DNA of 13,932 nucleotides from contig CAYOMP010000063.1 of NCBI GenBank assembly GCA_964405075.1, positions 1-13,932 on the forward strand, in the 5' to 3' direction. The notes under the pieces are model-generated. The model did not search any database. It was not told the origin of the DNA and worked only from the letters and a program-made list of their open reading frames with translations. The stretch comes from CAYOMP01 sp964405075. Its GTDB lineage: Bacteria; Bacillota; Clostridia; Lachnospirales; Lachnospiraceae. Both the position numbers and the translations under genes were made by a program. This document shows, in pieces, positions 6,184 to 12,516 of this stretch. Each line of letters starts with the position of its first letter. The stretch's first letter is position 1.

Positions 6184-6567
6184 ATGCGTATAGAGCATAT
6201 TGCAATGTATGTAAATGATTTAGAAAAGACAAAAGATTTTTTTGTGAAATATTTTAATGCGAAATCAAATGAAGGTTATCATAATAAGAAAACAGATTTT
6301 TGCTCTTATTTCTTGAGTTTTGATGATGGTGCAAGATTAGAAATTATGAATAAACCTCAGATGCAAGATGATGAAAAAAAAATAAACCGCACAGGGTATA
6401 TTCACATTGCATTTAGTCTTGGAAGTAAAAAGGCTGTTGATGAATTAACAGAGAAAATGAGAAATGATGGATATACTGTTATTAGTGGACCGAGAACAAC
6501 TGGTGATGGTTATTATGAAAGTTGCATTATTGGAATTGAAGGAAATCAGATTGAGATAACAGAATAA
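6184..6567 (+). CDS. VOC family protein with intact metal-ligand set, 127 aa
   Basis: Glyoxalase-fold protein beginning MRIEHIAMYVNDLEKTKDFF. All four expected metal ligands of VOC enzymes can be seen: His5 (EHIAMYV), Glu53 (RLEIM), His74 (GYIHIAF) and Glu124 (NQIEITE). This is unlike the VOC protein at 3296, and suggests a metal-dependent lyase or dioxygenase-type activity. ATG 6184 is chosen because GGAGG of element B lies 8 bases upstream; an in-frame TTG at 6169 would overlap that site. It follows the hydrolase by 79 bp. Substrate unknown. Confidence 0.9.
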   Translation: MRIEHIAMYVNDLEKTKDFFVKYFNAKSNEGYHNKKTDFCSYFLSFDDGARLEIMNKPQMQDDEKKINRTGYIHIAFSLGSKKAVDELTEKMRNDGYTVISGPRTTGDGYYESCIIGIEGNQIEITE

Positions 6568-6628
6568 CAAATTAGAATTTTATGTATAATAATCACTTTA
6601 AAATTATGTTGAAGTGTTGAAAAATATA

Positions 6629-6679
6629 TTGACAAACATCTATATATACGATAATCTACACATAGATAATAATCTATGT
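6629..6679 (+). promoter_or_regulatory. arsR promoter and palindromic operator
   Basis: TTGACA (6629-6634), 17-bp spacer, then TAATCT (6652-6657); GATAAT at 6650-6655 is an alternative -10. Immediately downstream is a perfect palindrome with 8-bp arms ACATAGAT (6660-6667) and ATCTATGT (6672-6679) and a 4-bp centre, overlapping the expected transcription start and ending 12 bp before the arsR start codon. A further half-site ATCTAT (6638-6643) lies in the spacer. Binding of the ArsR dimer here would block initiation, giving autorepression relieved by arsenic. Confidence 0.75.
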
Positions 6680-6691
6680 ATGGAGGGACAA

Positions 6692-7018
6692 ATGACAAGA
6701 GAAGAAGTTGCAAATATTTGCAAAGCAATGTCAGATTCCAATAGACTCAGAATTATAGAAATGCTTACTCAGGGAGAAAAGTGTGGCTGCAATCTACTGG
6801 AAGAGTTACAAGTAACACAGCCAACATTGTCACATCATATGAAGGTTCTTGGAGAGTGTGGTTTAGTAAGCTCTTATAAGGATGGAAAGTGGCAGCATTA
6901 CTCTATCAACTGTGAAAAATTTAAAGAGTACAAGGATTATATAGCGGCAATTACTTGCGGTGGCAGTATTTCAGGAGATATTGAATCAGGATGTTGTTGT
7001 GAAACGAAGAGAAAGTAA
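6692..7018 (+). CDS. arsR: ArsR family arsenic-responsive repressor, 108 aa
   Basis: Winged-helix repressor of the ArsR/SmtB family. The helix-turn-helix reads LLEELQVTQPTLSHHMKVLG (residues 35-54), followed by the wing (VSSYKDGKWQHYSI). The metalloid site resembles the ELCVC motif of ArsR as EKCGC with Cys31 and Cys33; a CCC cluster (101-103) near the C-terminus may add a ligand. Start ATG 6692 is set by GGAGGG (6682-6687); the open frame further upstream would include the promoter and operator. First gene of the arsenic cluster, autoregulated through the palindrome just upstream. ArsR is the best name; a related metal sensor is a minor alternative. Confidence 0.9.
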   Translation: MTREEVANICKAMSDSNRLRIIEMLTQGEKCGCNLLEELQVTQPTLSHHMKVLGECGLVSSYKDGKWQHYSINCEKFKEYKDYIAAITCGGSISGDIESGCCCETKRK

Positions 7019-7061
7019 AACAAATGTTGTTAACATAATGAATTAGGAAAGGATGAATGTT

Positions 7062-7295
7062 ATGATGAATGTAAAAGTATTAGGCGGTGGCTGCAGTAAG
7101 TGTGAGACTCTTTTGGCAAATACCAAGGAAGCAGTTAAAAATACAGGAATAGATGCAGAGGTAGAGTATATTACAGATTTTGCTGTGATTGGTAGTTATG
7201 GGATTATGAGTACTCCTGCACTTATGGTAGATGAAAAGGTTGTATCAATGGGCAAAGTGCTTAAAAGTAGCGATATTGAAAAATTATTAAAGTAA
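7062..7295 (+). CDS. small thioredoxin-fold CxxC protein
   Basis: About 77 residues. It has the redox motif GGGCSKC (Cys11 and Cys14 from ATG 7062), the cis-Pro region MSTPALMVD, and the closing VVSMGKVLKSSDIEKLL, the pattern of the 'redox-active disulfide protein 2' / thioredoxin_3 family. ATGs at 7053, 7062 and 7065 are possible; AGGAAAGG at 7045-7052 favours 7062. Such proteins are regularly found beside ArsR and ArsP/DUF318 permeases, where they may reduce or hand over trivalent arsenicals or supply electrons; the exact role is not established. 43 bp after arsR, same transcript likely. Confidence 0.85.
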   Translation: MMNVKVLGGGCSKCETLLANTKEAVKNTGIDAEVEYITDFAVIGSYGIMSTPALMVDEKVVSMGKVLKSSDIEKLLK

Positions 7296-7313
7296 CAAAA
7301 TAGTAGAATAAAA

Positions 7314-7336
7314 TGCTGGTGCCAATGGTGCCAGCA
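7314..7336 (+). other. intercistronic hairpin
   Basis: TGCTGGTGCC and GGTGCCAGCA form a 10-bp stem (with two adjacent G-U wobbles) around an AAT loop, between the thioredoxin-like gene and the permease. There is no U-tract after it on the + strand, so it is not a standard terminator. It may stabilise or separate the two mRNA segments. Confidence 0.6.
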
Positions 7337-7386
7337 GAAAATAAAAGAAATATATAGATGGTTGTCTATGTAAAGGAGGCAGAGGT

Positions 7387-8382
7387 ATGTGGACATTTAT
7401 TCAAAATCAGATACTTGGTATGAAATGGCTGAATGTTTTAATAGGGAATTTATTGAATATGTTAGGGGTGGATATCACAGGAAGATTAGGTGGTACAATT
7501 CAATTTTTTATCTATGATGTGATAAAAATTGTATTTTTGTTGTGCACCTTGATATTTATCATAAGCTATATTCAAAGTTATTTTCCACCAGAAAGAACAA
7601 AGAAGATACTTGGTAGATTTCATGGAATTTGGGCGAATATTATGGCTGCGCTTCTTGGAACAGTAACACCATTTTGCTCCTGTTCATCCATTCCTCTTTT
7701 TATTGGATTTACAGGTGCCGGACTTCCACTGGGAGTAACATTTTCATTTTTAATATCTTCACCAATGGTGGATTTAGGTTCGCTAGTACTATTAATGAGT
7801 ATTTTTGGTGCCAAGGTGGCTGTTATATATGTGATTCTAGGTCTTGGAATAGCAGTAGTGGGTGGAAGCTTAATTGAAAAAATGCATCTTGAAAATCAAG
7901 TGGAGGAATTTATCAGAAATGCAAAGCGTATTGATTTGCCACAGGAAGAACTTACAGTAAAAGACCGCTTGAAGTATTCTGCAAATCAGGTGGCAGAGAC
8001 TTTTAAAAAGGTATTTCCATATATTCTTGTTGGTGTAGGTATTGGAGCTTTTATTCATAACTGGATTCCAGAAAACCTGATTGTAAGATTTTTAGGTAAT
8101 GAAAGTCCATTCGGTGTAATTATTGCAACGATTGCAGGCGTGCCTATGTATGCAGATATTTTTGGATGTATTCCAATTGCGGAAGCATTACTTGCAAAAG
8201 GAGCAAGGCTTGGAGTTGTTCTTTCGTTTATGATGGGTGTTACAACACTTAGCCTGCCATCCATGATTATGCTAAAAAAGGCTATTAAACCAAAGTTATT
8301 AGGTGTGTTTATAGCAATCTGTACGGTTGGAATTATAATTGTTGGATATTTCTTTAATGCAATTCAGTATATGATTATCTAA
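7387..8382 (+). CDS. arsP: ArsP/DUF318-type permease (organoarsenical efflux)
   Basis: 331-residue polytopic membrane protein with about eight hydrophobic segments. The hallmark TPFCSCSSIPLF (residues 94-105, Cys97 and Cys99) and the later GVPMYADIFGCIPIAEALLA identify the DUF318/YraQ permease family. Members named ArsP export trivalent organoarsenicals such as methylarsenite; others in the family are of unknown substrate. Placement behind arsR and the CxxC protein, and ahead of an ArsN-like acetyltransferase and arsenate reductase, supports the ArsP reading. Start ATG 7387 is behind AAAGGAGG (7373-7380). Confidence 0.85.
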   Translation: MWTFIQNQILGMKWLNVLIGNLLNMLGVDITGRLGGTIQFFIYDVIKIVFLLCTLIFIISYIQSYFPPERTKKILGRFHGIWANIMAALLGTVTPFCSCSSIPLFIGFTGAGLPLGVTFSFLISSPMVDLGSLVLLMSIFGAKVAVIYVILGLGIAVVGGSLIEKMHLENQVEEFIRNAKRIDLPQEELTVKDRLKYSANQVAETFKKVFPYILVGVGIGAFIHNWIPENLIVRFLGNESPFGVIIATIAGVPMYADIFGCIPIAEALLAKGARLGVVLSFMMGVTTLSLPSMIMLKKAIKPKLLGVFIAICTVGIIIVGYFFNAIQYMII

Positions 8383-8471
8383 GGCAACATAAAAAAACAG
8401 ATAGAGCTACTATTACAAGAAGGACAGAGTAGGCAGATAGGCCGTACAAAAACAGTTGATTAGGTTAATAG

Positions 8472-8500
8472 TTGACAAATGCAACAAATAGTTGCAAAAT
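8472..8500 (+). promoter_or_regulatory. promoter with TGCAAC/GTTGCA operator
   Basis: TTGACA (8472-8477), 17-bp spacer, CAAAAT (8495-8500). The palindrome TGCAAC-aaata-GTTGCA (8480-8496) fills the spacer and reaches the -10, an ideal position for a dimeric repressor. It differs from the ArsR operator at 6660. Directly downstream is the MarR-like remnant, so this is probably that regulator's old autoregulated promoter. It could now drive the acetyltransferase and arsC. Confidence 0.68.
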
Positions 8501-8502
8501 AG

Positions 8503-8634
8503 GGAAAAATATTCAAGAGGGATATAGATTTAGTTAAGCAATTTCGTGAATTTACAAGACAATTAGAGTGTTACTTGGAAAATATTAGTGGGACGGATGC
8601 TGATGTAATACGAACAAATCACAATTTTTTATAA
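8503..8634 (+). pseudogene. MarR-family regulator remnant
   Basis: After an in-frame TAG at 8500, this frame reads GKIFKRDIDLVKQFREFTR followed by QLECYLENISGTDADVI, ending in TAA at 8632-8634. The segment LVKQFREFTRQLECYLENI strongly resembles the N-terminal helix of MarR-family regulators found with arsenic and GNAT genes in Clostridia (from memory). No ATG precedes it, and the HTH and wing are absent. The remainder of the gene seems to have been deleted up to just before the GNAT ribosome binding site. The promoter upstream still carries a palindromic operator. Confidence 0.55.
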
Positions 8635-8649
8635 TGGAGGGGAAAAATA

Positions 8650-9123
8650 ATGATTAGAGAGATGAATGCAAATGATTGGGAACGAGTATCAGAAATATAT
8701 TTACAGGGGATAGAGAAAGGAATTGCTACGTTCAATACGGAATGTCCCTCTTATGAAGAATGGAATAGAGGACATATCGATAGTTGTAGATTTGTGTACG
8801 TTGAAGGGGAGAAAGTAGTTGGCTGGGTGGCAATTAGTCCTACATCAGGTCGTTGCGTGTACAAAGGCTGCGTTGAGATGAGCGTATATATTGATAATGA
8901 TTATCAAGGAAGAGGAATAGGAAAAGAACTTGTAGAAAAGCTATTATGTGAGGCAAAGAAGCATGGATATTGGAGCATCTATTCAGCAGTCATATCCATA
9001 AACACAGCAAGTGTAGCATTACATAAGAAATGTGGATTTAGAGAAATTGGATATAGAGAGAAAATAGCAAAAGACCGTTTTGGAAATTGGCAAAATACTA
9101 CTTTGTTTGAAGTTAGATTATAA
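8650..9123 (+). CDS. arsN1: ArsN1/phosphinothricin-acetyltransferase-like GNAT
   Basis: 157 residues matching the PAT/ArsN1 branch of GNATs in detail: IATFNTECPSYEEW (25-38), VGWVAISPTSGR (57-68), EMSVYIDNDYQGRGIG (76-91, acetyl-CoA loop QGRGIG), then NTASVALHKKCGFREIGYRE (118-137) and GNWQNTTLFE. ArsN1 acetylates the amino group of the organoarsenical antibiotic arsinothricin; phosphinothricin acetyltransferases act on its phosphorus analogue and on methionine sulfoximine. Location between an ArsP-like permease and ArsC favours the arsenical role, but substrate cannot be settled from sequence alone. Start ATG is behind GGAGGGG. Confidence 0.78.
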   Translation: MIREMNANDWERVSEIYLQGIEKGIATFNTECPSYEEWNRGHIDSCRFVYVEGEKVVGWVAISPTSGRCVYKGCVEMSVYIDNDYQGRGIGKELVEKLLCEAKKHGYWSIYSAVISINTASVALHKKCGFREIGYREKIAKDRFGNWQNTTLFEVRL

Positions 9124-9152
9124 AGTAAAGTTGAGAAGGTGGCGATTAAAAA

Positions 9153-9548
9153 ATGGAGAAGAAAAAAGTGGCATTTATTTGTGTACATAATTCCTGTAGA
9201 AGTCAGATTGCGGAAGCACTTGGTAAGCATCTGGCAGGTGATGTATTTGAGAGTTATTCAGCCGGAACAGAAACGAAACCTCAGATAAATCAGGATGCTG
9301 TTAGGCTTATGAAAGAAATTTATGGTATTGATATGGAAGAGAACGGACAGCATAGTAAACTTATTTCAGAAATTCCAGAGGTTGATATAGCAATTTCCAT
9401 GGGATGTAATGTTGGTTGTCCATTTATTGGAAAATCATTTGATGATAATTGGGGGCTTGAAGATCCAACAGGAAAATCGGATGAAGAGTTTAAGATTGTT
9501 ATAAAAGAGATAGAAAAGAGAGTATTTGAATTGAAGGAAAAATTATAG
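9153..9548 (+). CDS. arsC: arsenate reductase, thioredoxin-coupled (LMW phosphatase fold)
   Basis: 131-residue protein of the low-molecular-weight tyrosine phosphatase fold. The P-loop CVHNSCR gives Cys10 and Arg16 (CX5R), with Cys15 inside the loop. MGCNVGCP supplies Cys85 and Cys89 for the redox relay, and the EDPTG acid loop (Asp104) follows GLEDP. It reduces arsenate to arsenite using thioredoxin-type electrons; the CxxC protein at 7062 may be a partner. The Cys85/Cys89 spacing is shorter than in the classical S. aureus/B. subtilis enzyme, as in a variant group common in anaerobes. Ends the arsenic cluster. No arsenite pump (ArsB/Acr3) is in the window. Confidence 0.9.
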   Translation: MEKKKVAFICVHNSCRSQIAEALGKHLAGDVFESYSAGTETKPQINQDAVRLMKEIYGIDMEENGQHSKLISEIPEVDIAISMGCNVGCPFIGKSFDDNWGLEDPTGKSDEEFKIVIKEIEKRVFELKEKL

Positions 9549-9569
9549 TTTGTGATATAAATGGAATTT
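9548..9569 (+). repeat. 22-bp dispersed repeat, copy 2 (possible promoter)
   Basis: One mismatch to 4704-4725. It begins at the last base of the arsC stop codon. TGATATAAA fits an extended -10, and TTGAAG lies 19 bp upstream of the TATAAA, so it could be the promoter of the LytTR operon 40 bp downstream. Confidence 0.5.
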
Positions 9570-9580
9570 TCGATAGAGAG

Positions 9581-9592
9581 CCACATATGTGG
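9581..9592 (+). promoter_or_regulatory. 12-bp palindrome overlapping the LytTR ribosome binding site
   Basis: CCACATATGTGG is a perfect palindrome whose last two bases are the first of GGGAGGAG, the Shine-Dalgarno sequence of the LytTR gene. It could be a protein site, or as RNA a small hairpin partly masking the ribosome site. Confidence 0.35.
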
Positions 9593-9608
9593 GAGGAGAG
9601 AAAATCGT

Positions 9609-10052
9609 ATGAAATTGATAAAACGTCAGGTTCCACATCTGGAAGAAGATGTGATTACTTTGGAGTATATTGAATGGACGAAGGATTTAGAGGAGATCTG
9701 TAATTACATAGATGGAAAAGAGCGCCGGATTACGGGCTATGGAGAGAATAAAGAGATTTATCGGATCAAACTGGATGAGATTCTTTATTTTGAAGCGGTA
9801 GGAGAATTGGTTTTTGCATATACTATGCTCCGGGTATACGAGATAAAGATGCGTCTTTATCAGGCAGAGGAAATCGCTAAAAGGAATATGATTCTGCGGG
9901 TCTCCAAATCATTTTTAGTGAATCTGAAAATGATTGAAAATGTCCGCCCGGCTCTGAATGGGCGTTTTATCGCAACTATGATTAATGGGGAAGAAGTACT
10001 GATATCAAGACAGTATGCCAAAGAGGTGGCAAAAGCAATTCACAGAGCTTAA
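9609..10052 (+). CDS. stand-alone LytTR DNA-binding regulator, 147 aa
   Basis: Transcription factor with a LytTR domain over about residues 47-145 and no receiver domain. Diagnostic parts are IYRIKLDEILYFEAVGELVF (50-69), RVSKSFLVNLKMIENVRPAL (97-116) and GEEVLISRQYAKEV (127-140). The first 45 residues are a short variable N-terminal region. ATG 9609 is chosen because GGGAGGAG (9591-9598) precedes it by 10 bases; an ATG at 9561 in the same frame has none. Followed by a DUF3021 membrane protein, the arrangement of LytTR regulatory systems, in which the membrane partner usually restrains the regulator. Identical 9-bp repeats immediately downstream are its probable binding site. Confidence 0.9.
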   Translation: MKLIKRQVPHLEEDVITLEYIEWTKDLEEICNYIDGKERRITGYGENKEIYRIKLDEILYFEAVGELVFAYTMLRVYEIKMRLYQAEEIAKRNMILRVSKSFLVNLKMIENVRPALNGRFIATMINGEEVLISRQYAKEVAKAIHRA

Positions 10053-10057
10053 AGATG

Positions 10058-10087
10058 CATCTTATCCCTTCTATATGACATCTTATC
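10058..10087 (+). promoter_or_regulatory. candidate LytTR binding site (9-12-9 direct repeats)
   Basis: CATCTTATC occurs at 10058-10066 and again at 10079-10087, separated by exactly 12 bp, so the repeats are 21 bp apart and face the same side of the helix. AgrA-type LytTR proteins bind two 9-bp direct repeats with a 12-bp spacer. The repeat sequence itself is not the classical LytTR consensus. A candidate -10 TAGAAT (10115-10120) follows, with a poor -35 near 10092, as expected for an activated promoter. Confidence 0.55.
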
Positions 10088-10153
10088 AAAGTTTTGTAGA
10101 TTTTTGCTTAATTATAGAATATATTCTCAGATGTGGAAAGTGAGGTGCTTACA

Positions 10154-10606
10154 TTGAGTAAAGATACTTTAAAGAAAATGATTTTAGATTACATTGTAGT
10201 GCAGGTACAGGTTGCGCTTTCTCTAGGAATTGTGGGAAGTATTTTTGCAAGTGATGTGGCAATCACCTACAGTTATTTCTTTTTGCCGGCAATAATCGGA
10301 TTTATATGTATGCTGCCCTGTATCATTACTTATGTTAAAGAGGATTTAACAATAAAGCAGATGATTGTGCAACGTGTTGTTGAATGGGTAGTATTGGAAT
10401 TTGTCCTTCTCTGGGTAGCCTATAAGCTGGTTGGTGATACACCGGGCAAAACAGGTTATGTAGTGATAGGCTTCTCCATTCTGTTATTTGATGTGGTCAG
10501 CTATGGAATCAGCTATTTTCTGGAAAGAAGGGAAGCTGATGACATGAATAGAAAACTGAGGCAGATTAGAGAAAAAGAGGCAAATCAGGATTTGGTTAAA
10601 CACTGA
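10154..10606 (+). CDS. DUF3021 family membrane protein, LytTR partner
   Basis: About 150 residues with four predicted membrane helices (roughly 13-32, 39-61, 74-93, 101-123) and a basic, charged C-terminal tail. This matches DUF3021 proteins, which are typically encoded directly after a LytTR gene. By analogy with the two-gene LytTR regulatory systems of streptococci it is likely the membrane inhibitor of the regulator at 9609; that role is inferred. I use TTG 10154 because AAGTGAGGTG (10138-10147) is a good ribosome binding site 6 bases ahead. The upstream in-frame GTG at 10133 would put that site inside the gene. Confidence 0.82.
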   Translation: MSKDTLKKMILDYIVVQVQVALSLGIVGSIFASDVAITYSYFFLPAIIGFICMLPCIITYVKEDLTIKQMIVQRVVEWVVLEFVLLWVAYKLVGDTPGKTGYVVIGFSILLFDVVSYGISYFLERREADDMNRKLRQIREKEANQDLVKH

Positions 10607-10650
10607 CAAAGATTAAGTAACATATTTACAATAAGAAGGGGAAAAAAGTA

Positions 10651-11331
10651 ATGGAAGCAAATTTTGAAAACTGGGTCGAGACGGAGAAGAAATGGATAGC
10701 AGAGTACCGTAAAAGGACAATGCATCAGTTGACACATATTACAGCGCCACTTGTAATAGGAGTTCTCGTAATATTCTTTGCAGCCATGCAATTACTGGGA
10801 GGAGCATCTGTAGCAGACACTATTATTACAGCGATAGGAGCTGCTATTATGGGTTTTGCCATTATGATGATTCCGATATTGGTTGTGAGAGCAGGTGTGT
10901 CTGACAAACGTATGCAGAAGGCAATTATGCGTGCGGTAAAGGAACTGAATTTAGGAGAAGCAGAACAATATCAATTAGCCAGAGAAATGATGGATGCTTA
11001 TGGATCTCCTGAAAAGGAGCTGGCATTTGAGAGCAAGGCACCGGCTTCAAACAATCCATTGCCGGTATGTGTAACGGTAACTAAGCATTTCGCTTATATA
11101 AAAGGAGATAATCCACTTGTGAATATTATTCGTCGTTCAGATGTCGACCATGTGGAGCCTTTTGAAGAAGAGAGACAGTCTACGAGATATGGTGCCCAGA
11201 CGAAGACATATTATACGTATAATGTATATGCAATTAAATTTATTGGAAGAGATGAAAAGGAAGTTGGAAGCTTTTTCTTCTTTAGTGAACAGATTCGAAA
11301 TAGTGTATTGAATATGCTTTCAAGCAAGTAA
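10651..11331 (+). CDS. two-helix membrane protein with C-terminal soluble domain, unrecognised
   Basis: 226 residues. A charged N-terminus (about 25 residues) is followed by two membrane helices (30-50 and 54-79), then a helical stretch and a C-terminal region rich in beta strands (CVTVTKHFAYIKGDNP, then YYTYNVYAIKFIG, then SFFFFSEQIRNSVLNML). The strand pattern ending in one helix recalls small PH-like domains in bacterial membrane proteins, but this is only an impression. Start ATG 10651 is behind AGAAGGGG. It follows DUF3021 by 44 bp and is probably co-transcribed; its position makes it a candidate target of the LytTR system. No function assigned. Confidence 0.75.
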   Translation: MEANFENWVETEKKWIAEYRKRTMHQLTHITAPLVIGVLVIFFAAMQLLGGASVADTIITAIGAAIMGFAIMMIPILVVRAGVSDKRMQKAIMRAVKELNLGEAEQYQLAREMMDAYGSPEKELAFESKAPASNNPLPVCVTVTKHFAYIKGDNPLVNIIRRSDVDHVEPFEEERQSTRYGAQTKTYYTYNVYAIKFIGRDEKEVGSFFFFSEQIRNSVLNMLSSK

Positions 11332-11387
11332 AATATAAGAAAGTTTGGAATTTGGAATTATCGGGGAAGATTAGAAGGAGGAAAATT

Positions 11388-12170
11388 ATGGATCAGGCAC
11401 AAAAGAGAGAAAGAAAACGTGTTATTACTATTTTTGTAGTTTTTATATTTATTGCGCTAGTGTTTTTAGGCATTGCTGCATATTTTATAATGGAAAAACG
11501 CGGTGGGGCAGATGTAAGTGATACCATAGTAACAGTAACTAAAATACTGGTACTTGCAAGTATATTTTTGATGGTAATAGATTTTGGACATCTTCTGCCA
11601 AAGTTATTGTTGCATGATAAGATTTGTAATGAGGCCAATATGATACAGGCATTTAGTAAATACATACCAGCAGGGGAGACTCTGGTGGCCGGCATCTATG
11701 CGACTGTGCAGGAAAGTAGAATAAATGCTGTGTTCAGCAAATGCCGTTGTATAGAGGACAAACTGATTCCAGATGAAAATGCAGGAGTACTTTCACTTGT
11801 AAAAGGAAAGTATGCTGAATATTCCGTTTATCTTGGAATTACGCAGTCTGATCTGTTTGTTGTAGAATGTGAAAAGAACAAACATTATTATGAATATTCA
11901 GATGTGCCTGATATGCAGAATATGGATGTGCAGGAGCTTGATACCGAGTTGAATTGGGAAGACATAGGAATCAGTTTTCCACTGGAAGATGTGCAAGGCT
12001 GTAAGGTTAAAAAAGGCAGGAGAGGCAGTAAAATATGTACATTGACTATGAAGAATGGTACATATTTTAGAATGACATTACCAGATTGTGCTGCTCCTAA
12101 TGCAGATATGCCACATCATGCTATGTATCGTGAAGCAATTCTTACACGATTGGGTGGTAAACTCGTATAA
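11388..12170 (+). CDS. two-helix membrane protein, unrecognised, 260 aa
   Basis: Starts at ATG 11388 behind AGAAGGAGG. An in-frame upstream start at 11352 would include that site and is rejected. A basic N-terminus (KRERKRV) is followed by two membrane helices (about 12-35 and 45-66). A soluble region ends in strands such as VYLGITQSDLFVVE, ISFPLEDVQGCKVKKG and ICTLTMKNGTYFRMTLP. The domain order (two helices, linker, strand-rich region) mirrors the preceding gene, so the two may be distant relatives or subunits of one complex. Spacing is 56 bp. No known family recognised. Confidence 0.75.
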   Translation: MDQAQKRERKRVITIFVVFIFIALVFLGIAAYFIMEKRGGADVSDTIVTVTKILVLASIFLMVIDFGHLLPKLLLHDKICNEANMIQAFSKYIPAGETLVAGIYATVQESRINAVFSKCRCIEDKLIPDENAGVLSLVKGKYAEYSVYLGITQSDLFVVECEKNKHYYEYSDVPDMQNMDVQELDTELNWEDIGISFPLEDVQGCKVKKGRRGSKICTLTMKNGTYFRMTLPDCAAPNADMPHHAMYREAILTRLGGKLV

Positions 12171-12516
12171 CAATTAAGAATGGTATTGGAAGAAGAAAAA
12201 TAAAGAGAGTCGTACCGCTAAAATATATTATGGGATCAACTTAGGGGATAAAACTTTGAGTTGGTCATATTTTTATGGAAAAAATTCAGAATAGAATATT
12301 TGTACTGTGTTGTATATTGGACATTTTGGAGTGTAGGATAAAGCTATCAGGACTGTTAAATGAAAAACTAAACCTGTTTTTTGAAAACTGAAATGGGGAT
12401 AACATTACAAGTTAGTTTTGCAATCAACTTTTTCGAAAAAAAATGTATTTTGTTTGAAAGAAATCGTAATGCTCGTGCATATTATTTATGTAAGGCCTTA
12501 AGGAGGGAGCATATAT
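12171..12516 (+). other. 346-bp intergenic region ahead of the sigma factor
   Basis: AT-rich, with no credible coding frame; the 67-codon frame at 12381 has no ribosome site and runs into the sigma gene in another frame. No terminator for the upstream operon is visible. TTGGAC (12317) with TAAAGC 16 bp on is a weak promoter candidate; I cannot find a convincing ECF-type GAAC/CGTC pair. Its length suggests that the sigma operon has its own promoter here. Confidence 0.4.

Noticed and set aside
7629..7877. 82-codon frame inside the permease gene
   Set aside because: Out-of-frame shadow of arsP.
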